Notes under the pieces: generated by a model | What the model saw: the letters and a program-made list of their open reading frames with translations, nothing else | Database searches by the model: none | Told to the model about the DNA's origin: nothing | Shown here: positions 7,740 to 15,752 of the stretch, in pieces | Layout of the letters: each line of letters opens with the position of its first letter | Numbering within the stretch: position 1 is the first letter of the stretch | Position numbers and translations under genes: made by a program | IMG/VR virus record: IMGVR_UViG_3300024054_000362 | Span: 157,423-221,422 of that record | Strand: one strand, 5' to 3' | Length of the DNA: 64,000 bases | Source: a virus

Positions 7740-8294
7740 ATGCGCGAGCGAGCAGTCGGTGGGTACGAGCCGGATGACGTCGAACAGCGTGAGCTGGTCG
7801 AGCTGTGGCACCTCTCGCGGGGGATGGCGCCGTTCAGTGTCGAGCTGCTTTCGAAGCACGGCACGCCGCGCGGCGTCCGAATCGCGTGGGTGGTCGATGA
7901 GTACATGAAGCAGCACGAGGGCAAGCCGAACGTCAAGCGCAAGTGGATCTACGTCTGGTGTGAGGCTGCACTCGGTCACTTGGTCGATCGCACGGTCACC
8001 GAGGTCGACTCACGCGGGCGCGGCGGCGTGGTCGCCGCTCAGCAGTGGATGTCGTGCTGCACGCATCACGCGACCGGTGGACCGACAACGGTCGCGTGCT
8101 CCGACGAAGTCTGGCACCGCCGCGCGCGAGTTCGCGTCCACGGTGGTGAAGTCACCGTCGGCGTGACTCGTATCTCGGACGTCGTGCCGCGCGATGATCT
8201 CAAGGTCTGCAAGGAGTGCAAGCTGCCGCGCCTCATGCACGGCACGCCGATGACCAACTGTACTGCGATGACGTCGTCACCGAGGAGCAAGTGA
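7740..8294 (+). CDS. Unknown protein with C-terminal cysteines
   Basis: A 184-residue protein after AAGGGAAAGG. It has an N-terminal helical part, a middle with CCTHHAT, and near the end CKECKLPRLMHG, which may bind zinc. No family is recognised. The stop overlaps the next start as GTGATG. Confidence 0.5.
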   Translation: MRERAVGGYEPDDVEQRELVELWHLSRGMAPFSVELLSKHGTPRGVRIAWVVDEYMKQHEGKPNVKRKWIYVWCEAALGHLVDRTVTEVDSRGRGGVVAAQQWMSCCTHHATGGPTTVACSDEVWHRRARVRVHGGEVTVGVTRISDVVPRDDLKVCKECKLPRLMHGTPMTNCTAMTSSPRSK

Positions 8295-8647
8295 TGCGAG
8301 GCCGACGGAAGCAGTCACCACCGCCTCCCCAGTCACCGCCTTTCCAAAAGGGTATTACGGCGTGGCTTGCAGCGAAGACGCAGATGGATACGGACGGACT
8401 TACCGTTAATCTATTTCGTCAAGTCGCGAAATGTATGTACGCGGAGTTGGCGGAGGAAGTTTCACCTACGCTCGGTGGCCGTCAACGTTGGCGGCATCAC
8501 CCGACGCTTCGAACAGCGGCGCTTCGTGCGAGGCGCAACGCGAGCCAACTGAGTCCGACGACGCTCCCGACTACAACTAGACCGGCGGCGACCTTTGCAC
8601 CCGTCGATGACGTCGGCGGCGCGGCTGGCTTCACGAGCGCGAGTTGA
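8294..8647 (+). CDS. Possible protein overlapping an M23 gene
   Basis: A 117-codon frame coupled to the preceding gene. The first 65 residues (MRGRRKQSPPPPQSPP, then LFRQVAKCMYAELAEEV) look plausible. The last 50 codons are antisense to the end of the M23 peptidase gene and are low-complexity (TTLPTTTRPAA). A convergent overlap of 150 bases is unusual, so the gene may be shorter or spurious. Confidence 0.35.
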   Translation: MRGRRKQSPPPPQSPPFQKGITAWLAAKTQMDTDGLTVNLFRQVAKCMYAELAEEVSPTLGGRQRWRHHPTLRTAALRARRNASQLSPTTLPTTTRPAATFAPVDDVGGAAGFTSAS

Positions 8648-9084
8648 TCTTTCAACCACTGGTTTGGATCGATCGTGTTCGGTGGGATGACCCCAAGACG
8701 TTGCTTGCGGACCTCCCAGTGCGTGTGCCCAGTGGCCGCGTCGAATTTCGCGAGGAGCGTGCCCTCAAGCACCGTCTGACCAGGACGCACCGTGATCGAA
8801 TTGAAATCGAGATGCGAGAGCAGGTGGAAGAAGCCACTCTTGCCCTGCATTAGTACAACGCCGGGACCGTAGCCGACAAACGGCGCTGAGTTGCCGTCGG
8901 CAACATCGATGACGGTACCGTCCTCGGGTGCGAACACCTGCGGCGCGGTCGCGAACATGTCGACCCCGAAGTGCTGACACGGGAACGTCCCGATGCCGCA
9001 CGAGCCGTCGGCAGGCGTTTGTCGAACGCACCCGAAGCAACCCGTCCGGTGCGTGTCGAACGGTCCGGTCGGGAAGCGCGCCAC
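8497..9084 (-). CDS. M23 metallopeptidase with C-terminal membrane helix
   Basis: This protein (195 aa) has the M23 zinc ligands QHFGVD (HxxxD, near residue 38) and GHTHWEV (HxH, near 117). The predicted activity is peptidoglycan endopeptidase. The N-terminus has several cysteines (CFGCVRQT, CGIGTFPC) and no signal peptide. The C-terminus GSVVGLSWLALRLARSA is almost the same as the anchor of the M23 protein at 3259 (GTLVGLSWLALRFAKGA), so the two share an anchor module. It is cotranscribed with the C39-like peptidase at 9086. Confidence 0.85.
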   Translation of the reverse strand: MARFPTGPFDTHRTGCFGCVRQTPADGSCGIGTFPCQHFGVDMFATAPQVFAPEDGTVIDVADGNSAPFVGYGPGVVLMQGKSGFFHLLSHLDFNSITVRPGQTVLEGTLLAKFDAATGHTHWEVRKQRLGVIPPNTIDPNQWLKDQLALVKPAAPPTSSTGAKVAAGLVVVGSVVGLSWLALRLARSAAVRSVG

Positions 9085-9085
9085 G

Positions 9086-9700
9086 TTACGCCGCCCTGCG
9101 ACGACGCGCCATCACGACGCCGACGGTGATCGAAGCCGCAACGATCGCGCCTGTGATCACGAGTGCGAAGAAGCGCTTGGGAGGCGATGGCGTCGCATCG
9201 GCGAGCATCATCTTCTTGCGCCGGGGGATTACAACCACGCCGACGCGGTCACGGAACTGCCAGCGCTGATCGAATTCGCGGCGTGAGATCGTGCGACGAT
9301 TGCCGCGAACGTTCGGGTCCATAACGACCACGTTGGTCGGCTTCACCTTGGTGGCGACGACGAAGTGGCCTTGGCCTGGACGTGTGAAGCTGCGGATCGC
9401 TACGATCACTGGAACATCGCTGTTGGTGTACGACCCCAACTCGTCGATGTTGCTGAAGCGCCGTGTCTGTGCGAAGTAGTTGCGTCGACGGGCGGCCATC
9501 GTGACCTGCCATGCCGTGGAGCCCGCCTTGGGATCGATGCCGATTTCGCGGATCAGAGTCGACTCGTCGACGTGATCGCCCCAGTGTCCCATCACCGCCT
9601 TGAGTGCGGCGGCACCGCACGAGTATGGCTGGATCTGTTGGTAGGGCGCTACCTCACCCAACCCAGCATCACCAAGACCTTGGGATTGTAGTGCCAACAT
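9086..9700 (-). CDS. C39-like (papain-fold) peptidase with C-terminal anchor
   Basis: This 204-residue protein has the C39 pattern: the catalytic Cys in QPYSCGAAAL (near residue 28), the His in GHFVVAT (near 111), and the Asp in VVMDPN (near 125). C39 domains cleave after double glycine or other bonds. The C-terminus is a hydrophobic helix (FFALVITGAIVAASITVGVV) and RRRRAA. The N-terminus MLALQSQ resembles MLALQHQ of the protein at 16227. It may process other virion or anchored proteins, which is inference. Confidence 0.7.
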   Translation of the reverse strand: MLALQSQGLGDAGLGEVAPYQQIQPYSCGAAALKAVMGHWGDHVDESTLIREIGIDPKAGSTAWQVTMAARRRNYFAQTRRFSNIDELGSYTNSDVPVIVAIRSFTRPGQGHFVVATKVKPTNVVVMDPNVRGNRRTISRREFDQRWQFRDRVGVVVIPRRKKMMLADATPSPPKRFFALVITGAIVAASITVGVVMARRRRAA

Positions 9701-9732
9701 TGTCCGCGTACTTCGAATGGTATCATGCTGCG

Positions 9733-10308
9733 GTGCCGCGCCACGTGATCACCGCGCCGGACGATCCTCCGACGATGACCTGTCCTTCGGGACCGATGGT
9801 CTATCTCGCAGGCCCGATCCAGGGCTCGGCGAACTGGCAGATGGAGGCGATCCAAATTCTTGATGATCTGGCGCCTGAGCTTCACGTCGCGTCGCCGCGG
9901 GCGAAGGACTTCAAGGGTGGCGCCGAGAGGTTTCTTGCGTGGGAGCAGCAGGCACTTGTTCGTGCGGCGGCGGACGGCGTCGTGTTGTTCTGGTTGGCGA
10001 AGGAGACCAAGCATCACTGCAGTCGACCGTATGCTGCGAACGCACGCTTCGAACTGGGCGAGCTGGCCGTGAAGGCGGCCACAGGTCTTTTGTGCGTCGT
10101 CGTTGGAATCGAACAAGGTTTCCCGGGCGGGAAGTACTTGCAGCGTCGGTTGACACTCTCGTACCCACAGATTCCGATCTGTCGAACACTTCGTCAGACG
10201 TGTGCGGTTGCGGCCGAGCGTGCTTGCGTCGACACGCTCTCAGCGGCGCTTCCACGATCGTTGGCCGAGCTGTTCGTGGTGCCGTCGTTCGGCCGGAACA
10301 ACGGTTAG
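9733..10308 (+). CDS. Nucleoside 2-deoxyribosyltransferase-like protein
   Basis: This protein of about 191 residues (from the GTG at 9733; the start is uncertain) has the NDT-like pattern: MVYLAGPIQGS at the start of the fold, a segment around ASPRA, then WEQQALVRAAADGVVLFWLA, and NARFELGEL with the likely catalytic Glu. Such enzymes swap or remove bases from deoxynucleosides and nucleotides. A TATCAT box lies six bases before the GTG, so the mRNA may be leaderless. The last 60 residues have no clear family match. Confidence 0.7.
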   Translation: MPRHVITAPDDPPTMTCPSGPMVYLAGPIQGSANWQMEAIQILDDLAPELHVASPRAKDFKGGAERFLAWEQQALVRAAADGVVLFWLAKETKHHCSRPYAANARFELGELAVKAATGLLCVVVGIEQGFPGGKYLQRRLTLSYPQIPICRTLRQTCAVAAERACVDTLSAALPRSLAELFVVPSFGRNNG

Positions 10309-10694
10309 AAGCCAGCGCGCTTGAGTGCTTCGTCGATCTCTTCTTCGACGGCTCTGGCGAGGTTGTGCTTCTGATCGATGGTGAGGCGCTTCCACGCCTG
10401 TACAGTCATCCTTTCGGGCGACTGCCACTCGAACACGCCGACCATCTGCGTGAGCGCCGCGACCTTGCTCCTGCTTCGACTGAATACAACGCGTTCCGCG
10501 AGCCACTTCGGGCCGAAGCCGTAGTTGCCTCCGAGCAACCAGCCAACTCGCTCCCCAACAATTTGGGGCGTATCGCGCATGGCCTCGAAGAAGTCGTCGC
10601 GCGCTGCTTGTCGATCGACGAGCGGAGCTGCGTTGACTTCCTGGGCCTGCCTGCGCGCGATCGCGATCTCGCGCTTCTCGTAGTCACCGGACAT
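10305..10694 (-). CDS. Unknown helical protein
   Basis: A 129-residue, mostly helical and charged protein with no membrane segment or metal motif. It follows the basic protein at 10698 with three bases between them, so the two form an operon. No family is recognised. The 3' end overlaps the plus-strand NDT-like gene by four bases. Confidence 0.55.
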   Translation of the reverse strand: MSGDYEKREIAIARRQAQEVNAAPLVDRQAARDDFFEAMRDTPQIVGERVGWLLGGNYGFGPKWLAERVVFSRSRSKVAALTQMVGVFEWQSPERMTVQAWKRLTIDQKHNLARAVEEEIDEALKRAGF

Positions 10695-10697
10695 GAG

Positions 10698-10958
10698 TTA
10701 CCGATGGCGACGGCGACGGGCGATCTTCTTGAGGGCCATCATCTTGCCGCCGCTTCCGACGACCTTGTACGACGTCTTGCGCCCGCGCTTCAGCGGACAG
10801 ACGCGGATTTTGCCGACGGGGCAGTAGCGACCTTTGCCCTTGTAGCGGCGGCCACCGATCTTGATGCTGCAGTCGCTGGCCGTGAACGTTCGGCAGTAGG
10901 CCGACTTGCCGTGCCGAGCAGCCGTGAACCGACGACGACGCTTTCTGCGCTTTGCCAT
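10698..10958 (-). CDS. Small Arg/Lys-rich protein with four cysteines
   Basis: This 86-residue protein begins MAKRRKRRRRF and ends KKIARRRRHR, so both ends are strongly basic. The middle has four cysteines (CRTF, DCSI, YCPVG, VCPLK), which may form disulfides or bind metal. It belongs to the set of small proteins in this window that end in Arg runs. Packaging in the virion with DNA is a reasonable guess. It starts 40 bases from the palindrome at 10998. Confidence 0.6.
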   Translation of the reverse strand: MAKRRKRRRRFTAARHGKSAYCRTFTASDCSIKIGGRRYKGKGRYCPVGKIRVCPLKRGRKTSYKVVGSGGKMMALKKIARRRRHR

Positions 10959-10997
10959 ACCCTATCCATACCATCGATCGCGCACGGGAAGCGAGTT

Positions 10998-11013
10998 GAT
11001 CGCGCGAGCGATC
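10998..11013. promoter_or_regulatory. Perfect palindrome GATCGCGCGAGCGATC in divergent gap
   Basis: It lies between the divergent genes starting at 10958 and 11076. The same sequence occurs at 16213 and 16928. It contains two GATC sites, so it could respond to the adenine methylase encoded at 23526 if that enzyme targets GATC. It is probably an operator or promoter. Confidence 0.65.
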
Positions 11014-11035
11014 GGGGGTACCGTTCAGGCACCTC

Positions 11036-11052
11036 GCTCGACTTCGTCGAGC
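11036..11052 (+). promoter_or_regulatory. Leader stem-loop before 11076 gene
   Basis: GCTCGAC-TTC-GTCGAGC forms a 7-bp hairpin in the leader, followed by CCGGCTACGGC and AGGAGG. A different hairpin with the same flank (CCGGCTACGGC, then AGGAG) precedes the gene at 16148, so the structure may matter more than its sequence. Confidence 0.4.
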
Positions 11053-11075
11053 CCGGCTACGGCTAGGAGGCGATC

Positions 11076-11426
11076 ATGGCTCTGGTTCTGAAACGCGAAG
11101 GCGCGTCGCCCAATCTTCTGAAGTACAGCGTCGTGGCCGACGCCGAGGGCGGTGAAGTCGTGTTGAGCCGTGATGCCTTGATTCGAGACACCGTACGCGG
11201 ACCCTTGCAGACGTACGTCGAACGCGGTGTTCGCGTCGACGATCCCTGCCGCTACCTCCTGTGCAACCCGTCGATGCGGACTTTCGTGACGCCACGGACG
11301 TTCGCGCGAGTTGCTGTCGACGCGGTCACCGAAGGTCCGTCGTCGGCAGTCGCCTTCAAGATCATGGCAGAGCCCAACGCGACTGCGATCGTTGCGCTCG
11401 AATTTCGACACACACTCGCAGCGTAA
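11076..11426 (+). CDS. Unknown protein, possible virion component
   Basis: This 116-residue protein has a strong AGGAGG site and is the first gene of a plus-strand operon with the 11436 protein. It looks beta-rich (VVADAEGGEVVLSRDALI), without membrane segments. No family is recognised. Its long structured leader, shared with the 16148 gene, suggests high or controlled expression, as for a structural protein. Confidence 0.55.
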   Translation: MALVLKREGASPNLLKYSVVADAEGGEVVLSRDALIRDTVRGPLQTYVERGVRVDDPCRYLLCNPSMRTFVTPRTFARVAVDAVTEGPSSAVAFKIMAEPNATAIVALEFRHTLAA

Positions 11427-11435
11427 AGGGACCCC

Positions 11436-11828
11436 ATGAGCAAGAACGCAGGACAACTTCTTTGGAACCGCCAACGGATCAATCTCCCGGCGGGAACGAC
11501 GCAAGTCAACACCGGTCTCACCCAGATCAACCGGTCGTTCGAAAGCGAGTCGATCGGCGAACCACCACTCGGTGTGACTGCGGCGCCTCCAGGGCCGGCG
11601 CCTGGCACGTTGCCGGCATCACGTGTCCAGGTCATCCCGCTCGCTCAGACGGACAAGTGGGCCAACGTCACCCACGGCGAGCCGTACCTCAACCCGGCGA
11701 CGAACACGATTTTCGTCGCGTTTCAGAACGCCTCTGAGATTGGCATCACCGATCTCAACGTCCTGTTCTGGTTGCCGCACTCGATGATCGGTCCGGGCGA
11801 CGCCGATACGTACAACCTCGCGGACTAG
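11436..11828 (+). CDS. Unknown protein, paralogue of the 15753 protein
   Basis: This 130-residue protein is clearly related to the minus-strand protein at 15753. Shared segments include AGQLLWNRQR, NRSFESESIGEPPLGVT and GPGDADTYN. The fold looks beta-rich and Pro-rich (APPGPAPGTLPAS). It may be a minor virion or fibre-associated protein, but no family is recognised. GGGACC lies upstream of the ATG. Confidence 0.6.
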   Translation: MSKNAGQLLWNRQRINLPAGTTQVNTGLTQINRSFESESIGEPPLGVTAAPPGPAPGTLPASRVQVIPLAQTDKWANVTHGEPYLNPATNTIFVAFQNASEIGITDLNVLFWLPHSMIGPGDADTYNLAD

Positions 11829-11835
11829 TCGGAAC

Positions 11836-12327
11836 ATGCTCCGGCGGTATTGCTGGAACGATCCATCGACGTTCCTCGACGCGCTTCGAGGGGAGGTTCT
11901 TCGTCGCGCATCACTCACGCCGTCGTTCTTCTCGCACAACGTCGGCGGTTGGCGCTCCGAAGACGATTTTTTCGAATGGCCGTTGGAGCAGGCGACACAG
12001 CTCCGTGTGCGCTTCGCCGAGATCGTCGGTGAGTTACCGTCGACCAAGGACCCTCATACGTACCGGTATCGTGCATGGGCGATCGTGAACCGCGCAGGTA
12101 GTTTCCACCGCAGACACGTCCACGGAGGATCTATCTGGTCGGGCGTCTTCTATGTCGACGCGGGCGGTCATCCGAGTGCGCGAACACTTTTCGAAATCGA
12201 AGGACGAGTCTTTCACATCGATCCAGAATCGGGCCTGATGACGGTGTTTCCGTCGTGCACACCTCACAGCGTAGAACCTCACCTCGGCGGCGGCGAACGC
12301 GTTACGATCGCCTTTGACGCATATTAG
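11836..12327 (+). CDS. 2OG-Fe(II) oxygenase-like protein
   Basis: This 163-residue protein matches the putative 2OG-Fe(II) oxygenase family seen in phages. It has an Fe-binding segment HRRHVHGGSIWSGVFYV (near residue 94), then VFPSCTPHSVEPH with the distal His, and GERVTIAFD with the 2-oxoglutarate-binding Arg. Such enzymes hydroxylate proteins or small molecules. It lies seven bases after the 11436 gene, so it may modify that protein, which is only an inference. Confidence 0.7.
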   Translation: MLRRYCWNDPSTFLDALRGEVLRRASLTPSFFSHNVGGWRSEDDFFEWPLEQATQLRVRFAEIVGELPSTKDPHTYRYRAWAIVNRAGSFHRRHVHGGSIWSGVFYVDAGGHPSARTLFEIEGRVFHIDPESGLMTVFPSCTPHSVEPHLGGGERVTIAFDAY

Positions 12328-12336
12328 GAGGCACAC

Positions 12337-12519
12337 ATGTTAGCGATGACGTTTAGTGGTCCGCGTGGCGGACACGGTGGAGGGCACGGTGGTGGCGGAC
12401 ATGGCGGTGGACACGGCGGTGGCGGTTTCCGTCGCGGCGGCGGTTTTCGTCGCGGCGGTGGATGGTGGCCCAACTACTACGGCTACGGTCCTGAGGTTGT
12501 AGTCCTCCCGCCCGTATAG
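12337..12519 (+). CDS. Gly/His-rich small protein with in-frame extension past TAG
   Basis: This 60-residue protein is a run of GGHGGGH and GGGFRRGG repeats followed by a Tyr-rich end (WWPNYYGYGP). Low-complexity Gly/His proteins may bind metal or form gels. AGGAGG precedes the ATG. The frame ends at TAG (12517-12519), yet continues in the same frame for 36 sensible codons to a TGA at 12628-12630, with a Cys-containing, hydrophobic sequence (GEQIIVVGPCPTALTQPV). The TAG may be read through, or the gene may be broken. Confidence 0.5.
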   Translation: MLAMTFSGPRGGHGGGHGGGGHGGGHGGGGFRRGGGFRRGGGWWPNYYGYGPEVVVLPPV

Positions 12520-12616
12520 ACGGACTGTCAGTTCACGATCCGAATGCCGACCGGTGAGCAGATCATCGTGGTTGGTCCGTGTCCGACGGCGCTGACCCAA
12601 CCCGTCAACGCGTTGA

Positions 12617-13306
12617 TCACGCCGCGCTGAGCGTTGTCAGCCGGCGTGCCGCGATCAACCAATCGGTGGCTTCATCCGGGATGGCTGTGTGTTCGGCGTG
12701 CGAGAGCGTGCGCCACGACGGTGGTACGTATCGTCGAGGGCTGGTGTTGTTGACGTGCGTCGATGCGATCAGGAAGGTCCGTGCAGGCATCGCTGGGCGT
12801 TCACGGTGTGCGTTGCACCAGAGGACGTCTTCGCCCGAGTCGACGTCATCGAAGGGATGCTTGTGCCAGAGGTCACGTAGGTATAGGAGCGACGCACCAA
12901 CAGCTCCGGGAAGCTCGGCCGAATATGTGTACTGCCAGTAGTCGCCGGTTCGCAGGTCGAAGAACGGAAGTGTCCGTAGTCCTGAAACTGCGACACCGCC
13001 CGCACGAAGGACGCCAACCTGCTCTTGAAGTCGCCACGGTGCGTACCAATCGTCGTCATCCCAGTGCGCCACGATGGTGCCGCGAGCGTGCGTGAGCCCG
13101 AGGTTGCGTTTGGCGCCGAGTCTGAGGCCGTCTGTTTCGATGAACCGGATGCGTTCGTCGTTTGGCAGCAGTGACGCGATTGGTCGTGGTCCGACGACGA
13201 TCAGCTCACGATTGTCGTAGGTCTGTGCCTGCCAGCAGCGGAGCGTGAGAGGAATCCAGAGGGCGCGCCGAACGGTCGTCGGCATGATCGCACTTACGAG
13301 TGTCAT
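12617..13306 (-). CDS. Family 2 glycosyltransferase
   Basis: This protein (229 aa) has a GT-A fold: an N-terminal nucleotide-sugar domain (SAIMPTTVRR, then YDNRELIVVG), the segment LGAKRNLGL, and the metal-binding motif HWDDDDWY near residue 82. It transfers a sugar from an activated donor. The acceptor could be host surface glycan, phage DNA or a virion protein. It is divergent to a second glycosyltransferase at 13346. Confidence 0.8.
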   Translation of the reverse strand: MTLVSAIMPTTVRRALWIPLTLRCWQAQTYDNRELIVVGPRPIASLLPNDERIRFIETDGLRLGAKRNLGLTHARGTIVAHWDDDDWYAPWRLQEQVGVLRAGGVAVSGLRTLPFFDLRTGDYWQYTYSAELPGAVGASLLYLRDLWHKHPFDDVDSGEDVLWCNAHRERPAMPARTFLIASTHVNNTSPRRYVPPSWRTLSHAEHTAIPDEATDWLIAARRLTTLSAA

Positions 13307-13345
13307 CGTTGAAATCGGCGGTGAGGATCTTCATCATACCGTTCG

Positions 13346-13996
13346 ATGCAGGTGATCGTCAGCATGACGTCGATTCCGGCGCGCAACGGCCGACTCGCGT
13401 CGACGCTCGCCTCGTTGCAATCACAGACACGGCTGCCAGACGAGATTCGGCTCTACCTCGGGCCTGGATGTGCGCTCGTCGCAGACGTGACGTGCGTCGA
13501 TGTTGAAGATCGCGGGCCGATCACCAAGTTGTCAGCGGTCGTGGATCCAGAAATTCCTGACGACGCGTTGATTGTTACCGTCGACGACGACATCCTCTAC
13601 GAACCGACTTGGCTGGAGACGTTGGTGGCTGCCGCTGAAGCGTCGCCGGGAGCGGTAGTTGGACGTTCGGGCTGGTTGGTTGCAGACTTCCTGCGTAGCG
13701 AGCATCACGGCTACTTCATCTGGGCGCAGGAAGACACGTGCGACGTCCTAGAAGGCTGGGCGGGCGTTGCCTATCGCAAGAGCTTCTTCGACGGATCCGT
13801 ACTCGAACCGCCGCCGGAGTTTCGACTTGTCGATGACGTTTGGATCTCTGGTTACCTCTATCGGCGTGGTATCGAACGTCGCATCGTTCGTCCACCGATG
13901 GCCATCCCCGATCCGAAGGGTCTGCCGGGTCTTCACAACAGGTCTGACTTCGTCAAACTCAACCGCAAAGCCGCACGGATCGCCTTCGCACCATGA
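13346..13996 (+). CDS. Glycosyltransferase-like protein
   Basis: This 216-residue protein has the start VSMTSIPARNGRLASTLASL, common in GT-A-fold transferases that begin with a mannosyltransferase-like segment, and the metal motif VTVDDDILYEP near residue 78. The end has SDFVKLNRKAA. The sugar and the acceptor are unknown. It overlaps the next gene by four bases, so the products may act in one pathway. Confidence 0.7.
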   Translation: MQVIVSMTSIPARNGRLASTLASLQSQTRLPDEIRLYLGPGCALVADVTCVDVEDRGPITKLSAVVDPEIPDDALIVTVDDDILYEPTWLETLVAAAEASPGAVVGRSGWLVADFLRSEHHGYFIWAQEDTCDVLEGWAGVAYRKSFFDGSVLEPPPEFRLVDDVWISGYLYRRGIERRIVRPPMAIPDPKGLPGLHNRSDFVKLNRKAARIAFAP

Positions 13997-15204
13997 ACCC
14001 TATCAAGCTGTCCATCTGCATCAGTTCGCTCAACAGTCGGCACGCAACGTTGCACCGTCTCGTACGGCAGCTCCAGACACAACCACGTAGCGACGAGATC
14101 GAGATCCTGATCGCTGCCGACGAGCGACGACATCCCACCGGTGCCAAGCGCAATCGGTTGGTGGCTTCTGCCGTTGGTGCCTACGTCGTTCACATCGACG
14201 ACGATGACATGGTTGCGGTCGACTACGTCCCCAAGGTACTTGCTGCGATCGATGCGAATCGTGGCGTCGACGTCATCCTGCTTCGCGGTCGCCGTACGCA
14301 TGTGGGTGGAGCTGCAGTCGTGTTCGACTATCGGCTCGGCGGTGAAGAAGGCGAAGTCGACAAGAACGGCGTCCTCTGGCGCAACCCGGCCCATTTGTGT
14401 CCCATCCGTGCGGACATCGCCAAGTCGGTTCCGTTTGAGGAGATCTGGTTCGCTGAAGATGTTCGTTGGCTCGAACAGGTCAAGCCTCTTCTCAAGACCG
14501 CTGCGCGCGCAGGCACACCTAACGAAGTGCTCTACAACTACCTATGGGAACCTAACAAGGACGTCTATATCTCCATGGTCACCGATCCGAAAGCCCCCAA
14601 GCCCGTCATGAAGATCGGCGGCGTCGTCATCGCAAACCCGGCAGCGACCGTCGACGTTTCCGATCACGAGTGCATCTTCGCGCCACAGTACGTCGAGCGA
14701 TCAGGACCCGGCTCGACGGTCGAATTCAGTGCGCCGTACCGCGAGTTTCTGCGCAACTTCATCCGCGATCTGAAGATCCGTTCGATCGTCGATCTCGGCT
14801 GCGGTGACATGACCATCATGTCGAACGTCGACATGAACGACGCGCAATACCTAGGACTCGACGTCATTCCCGAACGCATCAAGCGCAACCGCGTGAAGTG
14901 TCCGCAGCTGGCTTTCGAGCATCGCGACATTCACAAGGGGCCGTTCCCGGCTGCGGACCTCTTCATTTGCAAGGATGTCGTCCAACACTGGTCGAACGAG
15001 GACATCCAAGGCTGGCTCGTCGATCTGCGAAGGGCACACTTTCGCTTCGCGCTCGTTACAAACTGCAACTACGGGCCGACGGTCAACACCAAGATCGCGA
15101 CCGGCGGCTGGCGTGCAATCGACTTGACCAAATCGCCGTTCTCCGTCGGCGAAGTCGTCTTCACCTGGGGCAACAAGGATGTCGTCCTACTGCGAGGCAT
15201 GTGA
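13993..15204 (+). CDS. Fusion of glycosyltransferase and SAM methyltransferase
   Basis: This 403-residue protein has two domains. Residues 1-200 form a family 2 glycosyltransferase (LSICISSLNSRHATL, GAKRNRLV, VVHIDDDDMVAVDYV). Residues 230-403 form a class I methyltransferase (SIVDLGCGDMTIMSNV near 260 is the SAM-binding loop, then YLGLDVIPERI). The fusion suggests a glycan that is built and then methylated. It is flanked by a glycosyltransferase and another methyltransferase with overlapping ends. Confidence 0.8.
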   Translation: MNPIKLSICISSLNSRHATLHRLVRQLQTQPRSDEIEILIAADERRHPTGAKRNRLVASAVGAYVVHIDDDDMVAVDYVPKVLAAIDANRGVDVILLRGRRTHVGGAAVVFDYRLGGEEGEVDKNGVLWRNPAHLCPIRADIAKSVPFEEIWFAEDVRWLEQVKPLLKTAARAGTPNEVLYNYLWEPNKDVYISMVTDPKAPKPVMKIGGVVIANPAATVDVSDHECIFAPQYVERSGPGSTVEFSAPYREFLRNFIRDLKIRSIVDLGCGDMTIMSNVDMNDAQYLGLDVIPERIKRNRVKCPQLAFEHRDIHKGPFPAADLFICKDVVQHWSNEDIQGWLVDLRRAHFRFALVTNCNYGPTVNTKIATGGWRAIDLTKSPFSVGEVVFTWGNKDVVLLRGM

Positions 15205-15752
15205 TGCATCTCCACGAAATTCTCACTGCCGAGTTCAACCGTTTCGGCAACGCACCGCTCAACATCATCGAGACCGGTACGATTCGCGGCGACAGTGAGG
15301 CGTCTCGCCTCGGTGACGGCTGGTCGACGCTCTGGTTCGCAGAGCGTCGTGCGCGATGCGGCGGTGAGCTGCTCTCGATCGACCTGGACGTGTCGACGGC
15401 GGCAACGGTGCTCGCCGAGCACGGCGTCGCGGATGGCGTCGAACTGGAACAAGGCCACAGCATCGATCGTCTGGCGTTCCGTTGCCGTCGAGGTCGACGA
15501 TGGGACGTCATCCTTCTCGACAGCGACAACGACGCACAGCTCATCCTGCACGAGTTTCTGATCGCGCAGCACCTCGTCACCGATGGCGGTCTCGTCATGA
15601 TCGATGACGTCCGTATGCCGAACCAACCGATCGGCGCCCTCAAGGGCGATCAGGTATGGCCCTACATCAAGAAGCGCGGTCTCGCGCATCACATCGTAGA
15701 GCGTGAAGGCTGGAACGGTTATCGCACGGGCGTACTCACCGTCCAGCTGTGA
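15204..15752 (+). CDS. Class I SAM methyltransferase
   Basis: This protein (182 aa) starts at an ATG overlapping the preceding TGA. It has the O-methyltransferase-like order: IIETGTIRGDS (motif I region), LLSIDLDVS (motif II), and WDVILLDSDND followed by GGLVMIDDVRMP. It probably methylates a sugar or small molecule together with the fusion protein upstream. It ends one base before the convergent gene at 15753. Confidence 0.75.
   Translation: MHLHEILTAEFNRFGNAPLNIIETGTIRGDSEASRLGDGWSTLWFAERRARCGGELLSIDLDVSTAATVLAEHGVADGVELEQGHSIDRLAFRCRRGRRWDVILLDSDNDAQLILHEFLIAQHLVTDGGLVMIDDVRMPNQPIGALKGDQVWPYIKKRGLAHHIVEREGWNGYRTGVLTVQL

Noticed and set aside
9604-9732. Upstream extension of the NDT-like gene
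   Set aside because: It is antisense to the C39-like gene and lacks any match to the family; the GTG at 9733 fits better.
12517-12519. Genome-wide recoding of TAG as a sense codon
   Set aside because: Many clear genes in the window, such as the one ending at 7500 and the convergent pair at 17575-17578, end at TAG with no sensible extension, so any readthrough is local.
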